From IMG/VR virus record IMGVR_UViG_3300032213_000610, positions 64,001 through 104,873 of that record: 40,873 bases of DNA; one strand, written 5' to 3'. The notes below the pieces were generated by a model, which saw only the letters and a list, made by a program, of their open reading frames with translations, was not told where the DNA came from and searched no databases. Position 1 is the stretch's first letter. The number at the start of each line of letters is the position of its first letter. This DNA comes from a virus. The position numbers and the translations under genes were made by a program. This document shows positions 30,641 to 38,760 of this stretch, in pieces.

Positions 30641-30928
30641 TTACCAGATTTGAATAATGTCAAATGGTGAAACTAATATTGCACGTTCATCATTCTCATT
30701 AATTGGAACCAATGTAGCTTTGTTTAAAGCTGCTGGATCTACCAACACCCAATCTCCTGCTTTGATTTCTGTAACAATAGTACCAACTTGTAGCACTTTT
30801 AGTTTAGACATCTTGTTAAGTAATTCTCTTTGTAATGCTTCTTTAGTGTTCTCATCTACAACAATCTTGCTTTCCTCATCTTGTGGAGGTAATTGTAATA
30901 GCACTCTGTTTCCTAATAACTTTGCCAT
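30641..30928 (-). CDS. GroES/Cpn10-like co-chaperonin candidate
   Basis: 95 residues. The order LGNRVLLQLPPQDEESKIVV, a helical/loop middle (about residues 25-50), VLQVGTIVTEIKAGDWVLVD, then a short acidic piece and VSPFDIIQIW follows the Cpn10 fold (N-terminal strand, mobile loop, GTIVxxIKxGDxVLV barrel, C-terminal strand pair). Phages such as T4 (gp31) carry divergent GroES-like proteins to fold capsid proteins with host GroEL. The mobile loop lacks the usual GG-I-x-L signature, so the assignment is by pattern only. Confidence 0.55.
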   Translation of the reverse strand: MAKLLGNRVLLQLPPQDEESKIVVDENTKEALQRELLNKMSKLKVLQVGTIVTEIKAGDWVLVDPAALNKATLVPINENDERAILVSPFDIIQIW

Positions 30929-30930
30929 GA

Positions 30931-31200
30931 TTATTTGTTTAAATTGTGAAATCTTGTAATGTCTTCATCAAACAGACTAATCTCTGTTGAATATGTGTTA
31001 CGTTGTCTTTTAACTCCTCTTTGTTTACCCGTTTTAGGATCAATATCTGGAACATCTTCTGAACGATCATGTGCATCATCTAATAAGACTAACACTTTGT
31101 TGTCTTCTACTTGAACTGATCTAATCACCTTATTTAGGTTAAAACTGTCGGTGTAAACTTTATCACCGTCCTTTCTTGTGTAAAAGAATAAATTGCTCAT
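30931..31200 (-). CDS. Small protein of unknown function
   Basis: 89 residues. MSNLFFYTRKDGDKVYTDSF, then NLNKVIRSVQVEDNKVLVLL, DDAHDRSEDVPDIDPKTGKQ and STEISLFDEDITRFHNLNK. Beta-rich first half, then an acidic disordered stretch. The start lies in an ATGA overlap with the upstream metallopeptidase-like gene. No recognisable motif. Confidence 0.6.
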   Translation of the reverse strand: MSNLFFYTRKDGDKVYTDSFNLNKVIRSVQVEDNKVLVLLDDAHDRSEDVPDIDPKTGKQRGVKRQRNTYSTEISLFDEDITRFHNLNK

Positions 31201-31646
31201 TTGTTTTGGTTTACTTGTTTATAAAATTGTTTTGTTAAGTATTGTAATTGATAGGTGTACACTTCCTCAGTGTGCTCATTTAGCTCAATACCTGCCCATT
31301 TCATCATATCTATTGTTACATGAAGCAATTCATGTTGTACAACAGATGAGTCTTTAATATCTGAGAACCATATGATAGGAGGTTTACCATCAGCTGTACC
31401 AAATGTTACAGCCCTAGCATCTAAATCAGGAGATTTAAGACTACTGTCAAAGTTGTTAGTTATATACTTAGCAGCAAATGCTGTATCCTCTGTAACAATG
31501 ATTTGTACTTCTAAATCAAATGTTCCAGCAGGTATTGTATACACTTTGTAATTAGACTTTGGAGCTTTACCGTCTGCCACCCATATAGATGTAACTATCA
31601 TGGCTACCAAGGATACACCTATTATTATTCCCTCAGCTAATTTCAT
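31197..31646 (-). CDS. Membrane-anchored HExxH metallopeptidase-like protein
   Basis: 149 residues. An N-terminal transmembrane helix (GIIIGVSLVAMIVTSIWVA) anchors a periplasmic or extracytoplasmic domain. SVVQHELLHVTIDMMKWAGI contains the zinc-protease motif HELLH (residues 105-109), and ELNEHTEEVYTYQLQYL supplies a plausible third ligand (E127/E128). Similar small HExxH proteins occur in tailed phage genomes. Peptidase activity is not proven; an envelope or virion-release role is possible. It overlaps the upstream gene by 14 nt. Confidence 0.6.
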   Translation of the reverse strand: MKLAEGIIIGVSLVAMIVTSIWVADGKAPKSNYKVYTIPAGTFDLEVQIIVTEDTAFAAKYITNNFDSSLKSPDLDARAVTFGTADGKPPIIWFSDIKDSSVVQHELLHVTIDMMKWAGIELNEHTEEVYTYQLQYLTKQFYKQVNQNK

Positions 31647-32031
31647 ACTTTTGTTTTAACTGTTCACGTCTTTTATTCACTTCCTCAAACCTGTAAATAT
31701 CACTCTCCACTTGATCATGTTCATTCAATGTCAAAAGTATGATATTTTCTTCATCTAATGCAGCTTGAGGATATTTTTCTTTTGGTAAAATATGATGGAA
31801 GAATGCTGTTGACACACCACCTATTAAATAATCCCCACTAACTTCTGACAATCTAGGTCTAGTTTTCCATATCTTTAGAAACAAATCCTTCATAGGATTA
31901 ATCTCTGTAATAGGATGTTTGTCAGGGACCTTCACCTTAAATCCTTTCGCAGAGGATAAAGGTTTTCTAGGCTTGTGCATAAAACAATATTCTCCATCAC
32001 ATTTCTTACCACAGGTTTTACATGTAGCCAT
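31633..32031 (-). CDS. HNH/NinG-like nuclease with N-terminal zinc ribbon
   Basis: 132 residues. ATCKTCGKKCDGEYCFMHKP at the N-terminus is a Cys-rich zinc ribbon. The C-terminal half reads FFHHILPKEKYPQAALDEEN, then IILLTLNEHDQVESDIYRF, matching the HNH core (HHILPK... N-I-x-L-L...H) seen in NinG/Rap-like recombination endonucleases. It lies between dUTPase and the metallopeptidase-like gene and overlaps the dUTPase stop by 1 nt (TAATG). Likely DNA recombination or structure-specific cleavage. Family match good, role inferred. Confidence 0.7.
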   Translation of the reverse strand: MATCKTCGKKCDGEYCFMHKPRKPLSSAKGFKVKVPDKHPITEINPMKDLFLKIWKTRPRLSEVSGDYLIGGVSTAFFHHILPKEKYPQAALDEENIILLTLNEHDQVESDIYRFEEVNKRREQLKQKYEIS

Positions 32032-32459
32032 TACTTAAGACCAGTTGATCCAAATCCACCATCACCTCTATCTGTATCTGATAGGGCTACCACTTCTAAG
32101 AATGCGATGTTATACACCTCATCTAGATAGAACTGAGCAACACGATCACCTACATTATAAGGGAAGTCTTGATCATCTTTAGTAGGAGTGAATATACACA
32201 TCCACTCTCCTCTATAATCAGAGTCAATAATACCTATGGAGTTGTTCATCACCCAGTGGTATTTAGTTAAGTTACTACGAGGTACTAACACAGCTTTATA
32301 GCCTACAGGGATTTCTGTCTTAAACCCTAAACCAACAACAATTTTACCATTCTCACTAGTAATACTGTGTGCATACACATCATAACATGCAGCATCTAAA
32401 CTTCCTCTAGAGGGAACAATAGTGTTGTCAGAGATCTTTTTAAATTTCACTTGTAACAT
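32031..32459 (-). CDS. dut: dUTP diphosphatase
   Basis: 142 residues from the ATG at 32459; a longer frame to 32519 runs inside recA and is unlikely. All five trimeric dUTPase motifs are present in order: DAACYDVYA, PRSNLTKYHW, GIIDSDYRGEWM, DRVAQFYLDEV and DRGDGGFGSTG. The enzyme hydrolyses dUTP to dUMP and pyrophosphate, keeping uracil out of phage DNA and supplying dUMP. It overlaps the recA 3' end by 20 nt. Complete and confident. Confidence 0.93.
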   Translation of the reverse strand: MLQVKFKKISDNTIVPSRGSLDAACYDVYAHSITSENGKIVVGLGFKTEIPVGYKAVLVPRSNLTKYHWVMNNSIGIIDSDYRGEWMCIFTPTKDDQDFPYNVGDRVAQFYLDEVYNIAFLEVVALSDTDRGDGGFGSTGLK

Positions 32460-33474
32460 CTTCTTCGATTTTAATTTCAGTTTGATTAATTTTGTTAATA
32501 ATGCTAGTCTTGATTTCATTGTAAAACTCTTCGTTGTCTAACAACATAGCTTTAAACTGATCAAGATCATACTTTGTTTCATTGAATGTGAATGTCTTAC
32601 CATACTTCCTACCAAGTTCAAACTCGTTAAGAAGTTCCATAATCTCACCCACCTTATCAATACCCTCACCATATACAATATCAAATGCATGTAGCTTATA
32701 AGGAGAACTCATCTTGTTCTTTACAGCTTTCACCTTGGTGATATTACCGTAGTTCACATCACCTTCCTTAGCTAAGCTCTTGCTCACCTCTATTCTTACA
32801 TCAGTGTAGAACTTCAATGCATGCCCACCCTGAGTTGTTGTAGGGTTACCAAACATGACACCAATCTTCTCACGATATTGACTTACAACAATAACACATA
32901 CATTATGTTGTGATAGGGCACCTTTTAGTTTTGGATATGCATTGCTATTCAATCTAGCTTTGTAACCGATAGTGCTATCACCCACATCACCATCTAATTG
33001 TTTCTTAGGAATCAATGAGCTATCTGAGTCAATGATAACAAGATCAACATCTCCTGTTTGAATCATTTCCATAGCAATGTTAAAGCCTTCCTCACCGCAG
33101 CTTGGTTGAGCAATTAACATCTTGGTAGTGTCTACACCTAGAGCTTGGAAGTAATGCTTATCTACAGCATGTTCGCCATCTATATATAACACAGTGCCTC
33201 CCTTCTTTTGACACTCTGCTACAGCGTGACCACAGATAGTAGATTTACCGCTACCCTCCCAGCCCATTAGTTCATACATCTTACCTTTTACAAATCCTCC
33301 AGTTCCTAAAGTGATGTAATCAAAACCAATACTCCCTGTACTGATAATGTCATACTCACCATCTGTTTTGCTTTCTAGTGTTAGGATTGTTCCTACACCG
33401 TAAGCTTTGTTCAATTTCTCAAGGGCTTCTTGATATTTACTTTTGCCCTCTGAGGTTTCCTTTGCTTTTGCCAT
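32440..33474 (-). CDS. recA: RecA-family recombinase
   Basis: 344 residues, standard RecA size. Walker A GWEGSGKST (residues 71-79), IDGEHAVD (residues 98-105), Walker B VDLVIIDSDS (about 143-152), L2 loop FGNPTTTQGGHALKFYTDVR. The C-terminal part (LLNEFELGRKYGKTFTFNET) is shorter and more divergent than cellular RecA. Phage RecA/UvsX-like proteins drive recombination-dependent replication and repair. A candidate -7 box (TAAATTTG, 33502-33495) lies upstream but lacks a well-spaced -33. A hairpin terminator after the ribonucleotide reductase/DUF5522 unit separates it from that unit. Confidence 0.95.
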   Translation of the reverse strand: MAKAKETSEGKSKYQEALEKLNKAYGVGTILTLESKTDGEYDIISTGSIGFDYITLGTGGFVKGKMYELMGWEGSGKSTICGHAVAECQKKGGTVLYIDGEHAVDKHYFQALGVDTTKMLIAQPSCGEEGFNIAMEMIQTGDVDLVIIDSDSSLIPKKQLDGDVGDSTIGYKARLNSNAYPKLKGALSQHNVCVIVVSQYREKIGVMFGNPTTTQGGHALKFYTDVRIEVSKSLAKEGDVNYGNITKVKAVKNKMSSPYKLHAFDIVYGEGIDKVGEIMELLNEFELGRKYGKTFTFNETKYDLDQFKAMLLDNEEFYNEIKTSIINKINQTEIKIEEDVTSEI

Positions 33475-33511
33475 AATTGTTGGTTTTATAGATACAAATT
33501 TACGAATAATT

Positions 33512-33560
33512 TTACAAAATAAAAAATAAAAAATAGCCCCAGTATAGATATACCAGGGCT
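33512..33560 (-). terminator. Rho-independent terminator after the RNR/DUF5522 unit
   Basis: On the minus strand AGCCC (33560-33556) pairs with GGGCT (33539-33535) around an inner GTAT/ATAC stem, then runs into a T-rich tract (33533-33512). It lies 28 nt beyond the DUF5522 stop and before the recA start, so it insulates the two units. Confidence 0.8.
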
Positions 33561-33587
33561 TTCATAATCAAAACAGAACACAGAACA

Positions 33588-33767
33588 CTATATTTTTTTC
33601 TCTTCTTCTAGAAGAGTATTACCTTTTTTTCTTGGTTTGGTATATGGGCAGTGTTTACACCCGTTTGCACAGCATTCACCACGTTGGATGAGAAACAGAG
33701 ATGTGAATACAACTCTATTTCCCTCCAAGTAGTAGTGTTTATCTTTTATAAATTCTTTCTTTTCCAT
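33588..33767 (-). CDS. DUF5522 mini-protein
   Basis: 59 residues. HYYLEGNRVVFTSLFLIQRG, then ECCANGCKHCPYTKPRKKGN fits the Bacteroidota DUF5522 family, whose signature is a VFT strand followed by RGxCCxxGCxHCPY. Four Cys and a His suggest a metal site, possibly zinc or an Fe-S cluster. The start overlaps the last base of the ribonucleotide reductase stop (TAATG), so the two are translationally coupled. Role unknown; coupling hints at a link with the reductase. Confidence 0.72.
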   Translation of the reverse strand: MEKKEFIKDKHYYLEGNRVVFTSLFLIQRGECCANGCKHCPYTKPRKKGNTLLEEEKKI

Positions 33768-35623
33768 TAGATGTTCACTTCACAAGCACCACCTCCGCAA
33801 GCTTGGATAGCACCAAAGTCTACAGTATCATCTATCTCCATCACCTTTGTTAAGTCAATGGATTTCAATGATTTAATGCGGTTGTTGTATTCCTCTTCTG
33901 TGATGTCTTCAAAAGGAGCTTGTTTATATGTACCACCAAAGAATGGTAATACAGATAAACCATTATACACCTCTCTATTGTCCCACATCCATTGACCTAC
34001 AGCTTCCCACTCATCTGCAATAGAAATAGTAGCACTTACGTTGTGTGTATTGGCTCCATTGCTATGACCTGGTTTAATCCATTCTGTAGAGAACTTCTTA
34101 ACACGCTCTAATGTATCTAGTGGAGACTCAGTTCTAAATATAGATCCTTCAGGAGCTTGAACTGGAATGCGTACACACACTGTATCCTTAGGACGTAATA
34201 CATCATCTTCACATAGTTCAGGATGGTTAATCTCTAAGTACATAGCAATGTCTTCATTCTTGTTAAATCTCATTGTTCTTAGATAGTGAGGAGCATGCCA
34301 AGCATGGATACCACTTGCTGTTCCTAACACAAGGCTAGTTGTACCAGAAGGTTTAATACATGTAATACGAGCTGCTTCATTAGTACCAATAAGAGATGAT
34401 AGGTCCCTATTCATAGTTTTAGCTGTATTAGCTACTAACTCTAGGTCATATTTAAGGATTTCTCCAGATCCTATACCAGTCATACCAATACCTAATAGAG
34501 CATCTTTCTGTGTAGTCTTTTGCCAAATAGGACGTAAGTAGTGAAAGTCAAAGAATCCTGCTTGTAACGTACCAAAGAATGAAGCAATTGCCACTCTTTC
34601 ATTAAGATCGTCTTGATCCTTAATATCAGATACATTCACTTCACATAAGTTACAGAATTGGAATGGACGTAGTCCTATTTCACAACAAGGATTAGTTCCC
34701 CAATCTAGGTCGTTAGTCCAGTAGATACCTGGTTCACCGCTTCCTGATGCTTCAATTCTTTTCCATAGAGACATGAATTCTTCTTCACTCACCTCACCTC
34801 TTTTAAGTACAGCTGAGTTATTACTTCTACCACGCTGTTCATTAGTCTCCCACCAGTCACCATACTTACATGTAATCATTTCCTCATCATCATGGCTGAA
34901 TAGGCTAATCATAGCACTTCTTCTAATACCACCTGCAAGGACACTATTAGCAATGTGACACATAATATCATGGCATTCTAGAGGAGATAGTTTACTACCA
35001 TCTTCTTTACGTTCCATAATAGCATCAATGTGAGCTAATGCAATCTTTAATGGTTCTGGACCAGGTGCTTTACCACCAGCTGTTACAAGTCTAGCTCCTT
35101 TCTCACGGATGGCTCTAAAGTCAAACTTAGGCTTATATCCACCCTCAAAATAGAACTTAACTAACACCTTTACAGCATCAGCCCATCCCATAATACTATC
35201 CTCAATAAGATAGTTCTTATGTTTATAAGAAGCTTGCTTCTTAATAGCTGGTAGTTGTTCTACATGGTGCTTCTGTACAGAAAAACCAACACCTGAACCA
35301 CCTAATAATAAGAACATAGTCTCACTGAAGCTATATAGACTATCCACTGGCAGATAAGCACAGTTGTATCCCCTAGCGTTATTTACTTCCATAGCTGGAC
35401 CAGCAAACTGAAGAGCTCTCATAGATGGTAACACCTTCTTATCTCTGATAAACTTGGCACTCTCTATAATAGCATCTTGTAATTTAGGATATTTCTTGAT
35501 CATCATTGTCTGATATCTATCTACTATCTCATCCCAGGTTTCTCTTCTTTTTAGTTCTGGGACATACTTTGCATACTTACTAAAAATCGTTATTTTACTT
35601 AACGCATCTAATCCTAAATCCAT
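33767..35623 (-). CDS. nrdJ: Adenosylcobalamin-dependent (class II) ribonucleoside-triphosphate reductase
   Basis: 618 residues. Active-site pattern: Cys88 (GYNCAYLP), then NPCCEIGL with Asn311, Cys313 (thiyl position) and Glu315, and Cys324 (FCNLCEVN), spaced exactly as N406/C408/E410/C419 in the Lactobacillus enzyme. A C-terminal redox pair is C609/C614 (ACGGGACEVNI). No radical-generating subunit gene is present, as expected for class II, which uses B12. It supplies dNTPs for phage replication. Shorter than the 739-residue reference enzyme. Own promoter upstream (35692-35662). Confidence 0.92.
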   Translation of the reverse strand: MDLGLDALSKITIFSKYAKYVPELKRRETWDEIVDRYQTMMIKKYPKLQDAIIESAKFIRDKKVLPSMRALQFAGPAMEVNNARGYNCAYLPVDSLYSFSETMFLLLGGSGVGFSVQKHHVEQLPAIKKQASYKHKNYLIEDSIMGWADAVKVLVKFYFEGGYKPKFDFRAIREKGARLVTAGGKAPGPEPLKIALAHIDAIMERKEDGSKLSPLECHDIMCHIANSVLAGGIRRSAMISLFSHDDEEMITCKYGDWWETNEQRGRSNNSAVLKRGEVSEEEFMSLWKRIEASGSGEPGIYWTNDLDWGTNPCCEIGLRPFQFCNLCEVNVSDIKDQDDLNERVAIASFFGTLQAGFFDFHYLRPIWQKTTQKDALLGIGMTGIGSGEILKYDLELVANTAKTMNRDLSSLIGTNEAARITCIKPSGTTSLVLGTASGIHAWHAPHYLRTMRFNKNEDIAMYLEINHPELCEDDVLRPKDTVCVRIPVQAPEGSIFRTESPLDTLERVKKFSTEWIKPGHSNGANTHNVSATISIADEWEAVGQWMWDNREVYNGLSVLPFFGGTYKQAPFEDITEEEYNNRIKSLKSIDLTKVMEIDDTVDFGAIQACGGGACEVNI

Positions 35624-35661
35624 GTTTTGTTTTGTTTTAATTGGTTAAAAAAAGGGGGTTG

Positions 35662-35692
35662 CAAATGTACAACCGCCCTTCTTATAAACCAA
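35662..35692 (-). promoter_or_regulatory. Bacteroidota-type promoter of nrdJ
   Basis: On the minus strand TTG (35692-35690), a 20-nt spacer and TACATTTG (35669-35662). The nrdJ ATG at 35623 follows about 40 nt later after an AAAACAAAACAAAAC leader. A GGTTG/CAACC hairpin overlaps the -7 region. Confidence 0.65.
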
Positions 35693-35707
35693 GACATTTC
35701 AAAAATT

Positions 35708-35959
35708 CTACTTAACTAAATCTCTTATTTTCCAACCAAGTTCTGCATCATTAGGATGCTTTCTAACTAGATTAGTTATTTCCTTTTCAAGGGACATAAG
35801 TTTCTCTATATAGAGCGTTGCATCCATTAATTCTTCTTGCAGATGTTGTAGAAAATTGTCTTTGTTATTAGTCTGTAGAGTGGTGCCATATTTATTAATA
35901 CCTACAGCACTCCTAATTTCATACTTACGGACAACTTGATTAACTATACTATCTGTCAT
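35708..35959 (-). CDS. MazG-like nucleotide pyrophosphohydrolase-type protein
   Basis: 83 residues, helical. IRSAVGINKYGTTLQTNNKD, then FLQHLQEELMDATLYIEKLM is the common phage pattern R-x-x-x-G-x-x-K-Y-G ... H-x-x-E-E-L-x-D-A-x-x-Y, related to all-alpha NTP pyrophosphohydrolases (MazG-like). The full catalytic E-x-x-E...E-x-x-D set is only partly evident, so activity is uncertain. It would fit nucleotide-pool control next to nrdJ. Starts in an ATGA overlap with the upstream gene. Confidence 0.6.
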   Translation of the reverse strand: MTDSIVNQVVRKYEIRSAVGINKYGTTLQTNNKDNFLQHLQEELMDATLYIEKLMSLEKEITNLVRKHPNDAELGWKIRDLVK

Positions 35960-36318
35960 AACTTATTGTTTAAGATTTCAAATGCTTTTTCAACAGCTAT
36001 TCTTTCAACTTCCTTTCTTGTAGGTTGCTCACCAGAAAAGTCATCTATTGTGTATTTGAATTCCATACCACCAACTAATATATTAGGAGTTATTCCAATA
36101 TATATCTTATTGGCATCAAACACATCAAATAATCCTCTAGGCTGTACATCTATAAGTTTGCCTATCTTATCATTATCAATAGTTGTTTGACGAGCATATT
36201 CTTTGAAGTTCTCTGGAAGATTATCATCTTTCAGGGACTCTAACATGCTATTCAAATAATGCTGCTTGATAACAATAGCTGCTTTGTCATACTTTTCTAA
36301 TAGTTCTAATCCTGTCAT
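35956..36318 (-). CDS. Protein of unknown function in the nucleotide-metabolism operon
   Basis: 120 residues. ELLEKYDKAAIVIKQHYLNS, a helical Lys/Asp-rich middle, IYIGITPNILVGGMEFKYTI and a C-terminal helix EVERIAVEKAFEILNNKL. No membrane helix or catalytic motif. ATGA overlaps on both sides show strict co-translation with the MazG-like gene and the gene upstream. Not recognised. Confidence 0.58.
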   Translation of the reverse strand: MTGLELLEKYDKAAIVIKQHYLNSMLESLKDDNLPENFKEYARQTTIDNDKIGKLIDVQPRGLFDVFDANKIYIGITPNILVGGMEFKYTIDDFSGEQPTRKEVERIAVEKAFEILNNKL

Positions 36319-36527
36319 AACGATCTTGTTTTATTTAGTTCTTCATATTTGTTCTGCCACCAGTCCCTCTCAAAATCAAACTCTACACAATCTGTTGTAA
36401 ACTCATCATTCTTAATACAATCTTCGTATAGAACAGAATTTTTGAGAGCTTCCATTTTACAGAACAGAATGGTATTTTCTATACCAAACTTCTTTACTAG
36501 TTCTTCTAACACTTCTTTATTATACAT
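36315..36527 (-). CDS. Small protein of unknown function
   Basis: 70 residues. YNKEVLEELVKKFGIENTIL, then FCKMEALKNSVLYEDCIKND and FDFERDWWQNKYEELNKTRS. Two Cys, acidic and Trp-rich C-terminal helix. Overlaps upstream and downstream genes by 8 and 4 nt. No known domain, but the overlap pattern and codon context support a real gene. Confidence 0.55.
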   Translation of the reverse strand: MYNKEVLEELVKKFGIENTILFCKMEALKNSVLYEDCIKNDEFTTDCVEFDFERDWWQNKYEELNKTRSL

Positions 36528-37071
36528 GTTCTTTGATTTTATCTAGGTCAAGAATTTCATTTTCTTCTATGAAAGCAGTCCATACTTCCATATCAGCATC
36601 AAGTTCCATACCAATTTTCTCTTCCCAAAACTTTCTCAAATCTTCCGTCTTGTTGAACACTCTATATTGAAGAGAGAGTTCATCTTTACTACGTCCAAAT
36701 TTGTTAATTTTAATAATTTTAGGGAAAATCTGCTGAAATTTGATAGAAGTTTGGGAATATTTGCCTTGTTTTATCAACTTTATATCAGCTTCTATTCTAG
36801 GACTAAGTTGATAAACAACCACCACATACCCCTCTTCATAATCATAATCATCAATGATTTGCTTTGTACGCTCATACTCACTATCTAGAAACACCTTGAA
36901 CTTATCCAAGTTCTCAGGCTTAAACAGTAAGTAGATAGAGTTTTCATATTGAACGTCTCTTCTGCTATCCTTGATATATCCATTAATAAACCCATTGTCC
37001 CCTAGCCTTTCTTTTCCAATACTAAGCGTGGGGACAATGAATATACTAGTGATGGTCTTTTTTATCTCCAT
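36520..37071 (-). CDS. Protein of unknown function
   Basis: 183 residues. SIFIVPTLSIGKERLGDNGF, INGYIKDSRRDVQYENSIYL, GYVVVVYQLSPRIEADIKLI and KFQQIFPKIIKINKFGRSKD suggest an alpha/beta protein. SLQYRVFNKTEDLRKFWEEK and a Glu-rich end follow. Starts 2 nt after the PD-(D/E)XK gene. Similar patterns appear in other phage genomes to my memory, always unannotated. No function offered. Confidence 0.58.
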   Translation of the reverse strand: MEIKKTITSIFIVPTLSIGKERLGDNGFINGYIKDSRRDVQYENSIYLLFKPENLDKFKVFLDSEYERTKQIIDDYDYEEGYVVVVYQLSPRIEADIKLIKQGKYSQTSIKFQQIFPKIIKINKFGRSKDELSLQYRVFNKTEDLRKFWEEKIGMELDADMEVWTAFIEENEILDLDKIKEHV

Positions 37072-37073
37072 TA

Positions 37074-38117
37074 CTATCCTAATTTTACTAACCCGTTATT
37101 TAAATAATTCTCTCTTGAAATGTTCCACTTATCATTCTTGATAGCCCATTTAAGGTCTTCAATAATAGATTTAACACCTGGATACTTTCTACCCTTGTGC
37201 TCAAATCCTTTAGAAGCATCATCAAACGAATTGTCATCCATAGTAAATACTAGTGGACATGAATAGTTTGTGCTGTCACATACAATAAACTTAGGAGGTA
37301 ATATCTCATATCCTACAGCCACTAGCTCATCAAACATGTGTTTTGATGCATGGAAATACAAATAGCCCTGTATGTAAGCTCTACGATAGAGATAATACTC
37401 TTCATAGAAGTTTTCTACAGACCACGTGCATTTAAGATCATATACCTGGATTGTCTTCTCTGTATGGTCAACAATCACCTTATCCATCATGCTCTTGAAC
37501 ATATGTCCATATACAACATATCCTTCCACTTGGAGCTGATTATATACATTGTAGCGTGCACTATTAACTAAGTTTACAATTAGTGCTGTAAAGTCATTAG
37601 TCTTAAGCTCTTCTACAATCTTCTCTGCATTGGCTATATCCTGTGTAGTAACAACGGTTAAGCCCTTGCTTCTTACCTCACGGATTTCTTTGTAATAGAT
37701 TTCTGAATCAGATCCTATGAACTTAGCAAGAACAGCATCTAGCTTAATCTTGAATCCAGAATCTACATATGCATCTTTCATGATGTCTTCCATCTCTCTT
37801 GTAACTACACCATCTTCATTTGTAGCTGCAGCTGTATGTCTATACAATGCTTCTACGAATTCTAGCATAAGATTGGTTGGTGCACTAGTGACAGTTGACA
37901 TATAGAACTTCTCATCAAAGAGTTCTGGTTCCATAAGTTGTGTCTCTACCAGTCTACCAATAACTGATGCTGCTGTGTCTTTCTCTTCCACCTTCTCATT
38001 TAGGACATACTTCTTGTAGTATTTCTTTCTGTCCATGGAAAAGTCTTTCAAGCTTGATGAACTGTCCATTGTTACAGCCCTATAAGCTGCTTCTGTTCTG
38101 TTTGGTCCTTGTATCAT
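37074..38117 (-). CDS. PD-(D/E)XK nuclease (RecB/exonuclease VIII-like)
   Basis: 347 residues. SSSSLKDFSMDRKKYYKKYV opens the domain, then VIGRLVETQLMEPELFDEKF (motif I Glu), YGHMFKSMMDKVIVDHTEKT (motif II Asp), IQVYDLKCTWS (motif III D-x-K) and YYLYRRAYIQGYLYFHASKH (Q-x-x-x-Y helix). Together these give the complete fold of phage exonucleases used in recombination or DNA processing. It pairs naturally with the RecA downstream. The start at 38117 overlaps the previous gene by 38 nt; an alternative at 38069 removes the overlap and still keeps the domain. Confidence 0.85.
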   Translation of the reverse strand: MIQGPNRTEAAYRAVTMDSSSSLKDFSMDRKKYYKKYVLNEKVEEKDTAASVIGRLVETQLMEPELFDEKFYMSTVTSAPTNLMLEFVEALYRHTAAATNEDGVVTREMEDIMKDAYVDSGFKIKLDAVLAKFIGSDSEIYYKEIREVRSKGLTVVTTQDIANAEKIVEELKTNDFTALIVNLVNSARYNVYNQLQVEGYVVYGHMFKSMMDKVIVDHTEKTIQVYDLKCTWSVENFYEEYYLYRRAYIQGYLYFHASKHMFDELVAVGYEILPPKFIVCDSTNYSCPLVFTMDDNSFDDASKGFEHKGRKYPGVKSIIEDLKWAIKNDKWNISRENYLNNGLVKLG

Positions 38118-38349
38118 TTAGTGTTTGTTTAAAAGATTCTATAATATAGGGATGCATTGCTCTCACCTCCCTTGGTACCCTCTGAAAGAACCATCTCACT
38201 TCTAATTCATAAGGATCTCCCTTATCATCTATATTCTGTGGGTGGATTAACCAGAAATAGTGTTTCTCTGAGTTATATGTAATATATCCCTCATGCCATA
38301 TCTCTGTGAATGATGGTTCTTTATTGATTGTTATCTCTAAATCACTCAT
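38080..38349 (-). CDS. Small protein of unknown function
   Basis: 89 residues from the ATG at 38349, overlapping the HNH gene stop (ATGA). SDLEITINKEPSFTEIWHEG, YITYNSEKHYFWLIHPQNID, then ELEVRWFFQRVPREVRAMHP. Beta-rich and acidic with a basic C-terminal helix. Sits between two nuclease genes, so a DNA-related role is possible but unsupported by any motif. Confidence 0.55.
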   Translation of the reverse strand: MSDLEITINKEPSFTEIWHEGYITYNSEKHYFWLIHPQNIDDKGDPYELEVRWFFQRVPREVRAMHPYIIESFKQTLNDTRTKQNRSSL

Positions 38350-38747
38350 TTCTTCTCTAATTTTGTTTTTACATCGTGACAAGATTCACATAACACCTGT
38401 AGATTATCTAATTCACAGAACAGACGCTCTACAAATCCTGCTAAGTCTTCTTTACAGTTTAAACTACCTGCAGGCTTAATGTGATCTACGTTAATTTGTT
38501 TCTCTGGAAACCATGCTTTACAGCTATTGCATTGATATTCAAACTTTTGTCTCTTACTGGGACCTTTATATGCCCTACGAGCTTTCATCTTGCATTCTGT
38601 AATAGGTTTCCACCATCTAGATTTTTGTCTTAAGGCACTTCTAATAAAGCTCCAGAAAGCTGATTCTGTCATAGTACCAGCATTTCTCACCTTAACAACC
38701 TTAGCTCTAGGTATTTTTGCTCTTCTCTTTGTTGCGTTCTTTTTCAT
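38346..38747 (-). CDS. HNH endonuclease
   Basis: 133 residues. A basic N-terminus (KKNATKRRAKIPRAKVVKVR) precedes YQCNSCKAWFPEKQINVDHI, where the CxxC zinc knuckle and VDHIKPAG motif match the HNH core. LDNLQVLCESCHDVKTKLEK completes it with a second CxxCH. Free-standing phage HNH proteins may be homing endonucleases or packaging-related nickases; no terminase is visible nearby to decide. A hairpin lies just upstream at 38761-38784. Confidence 0.88.
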   Translation of the reverse strand: MKKNATKRRAKIPRAKVVKVRNAGTMTESAFWSFIRSALRQKSRWWKPITECKMKARRAYKGPSKRQKFEYQCNSCKAWFPEKQINVDHIKPAGSLNCKEDLAGFVERLFCELDNLQVLCESCHDVKTKLEKK

Positions 38748-38760
38748 AAGCTTAATATAA

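Noticed and set aside
33495-33502. TAAATTTG -7-like box upstream of recA
   Set aside because: The only TTTG upstream is 12 nt away, too short for a -33 element, so it was not listed as a promoter.
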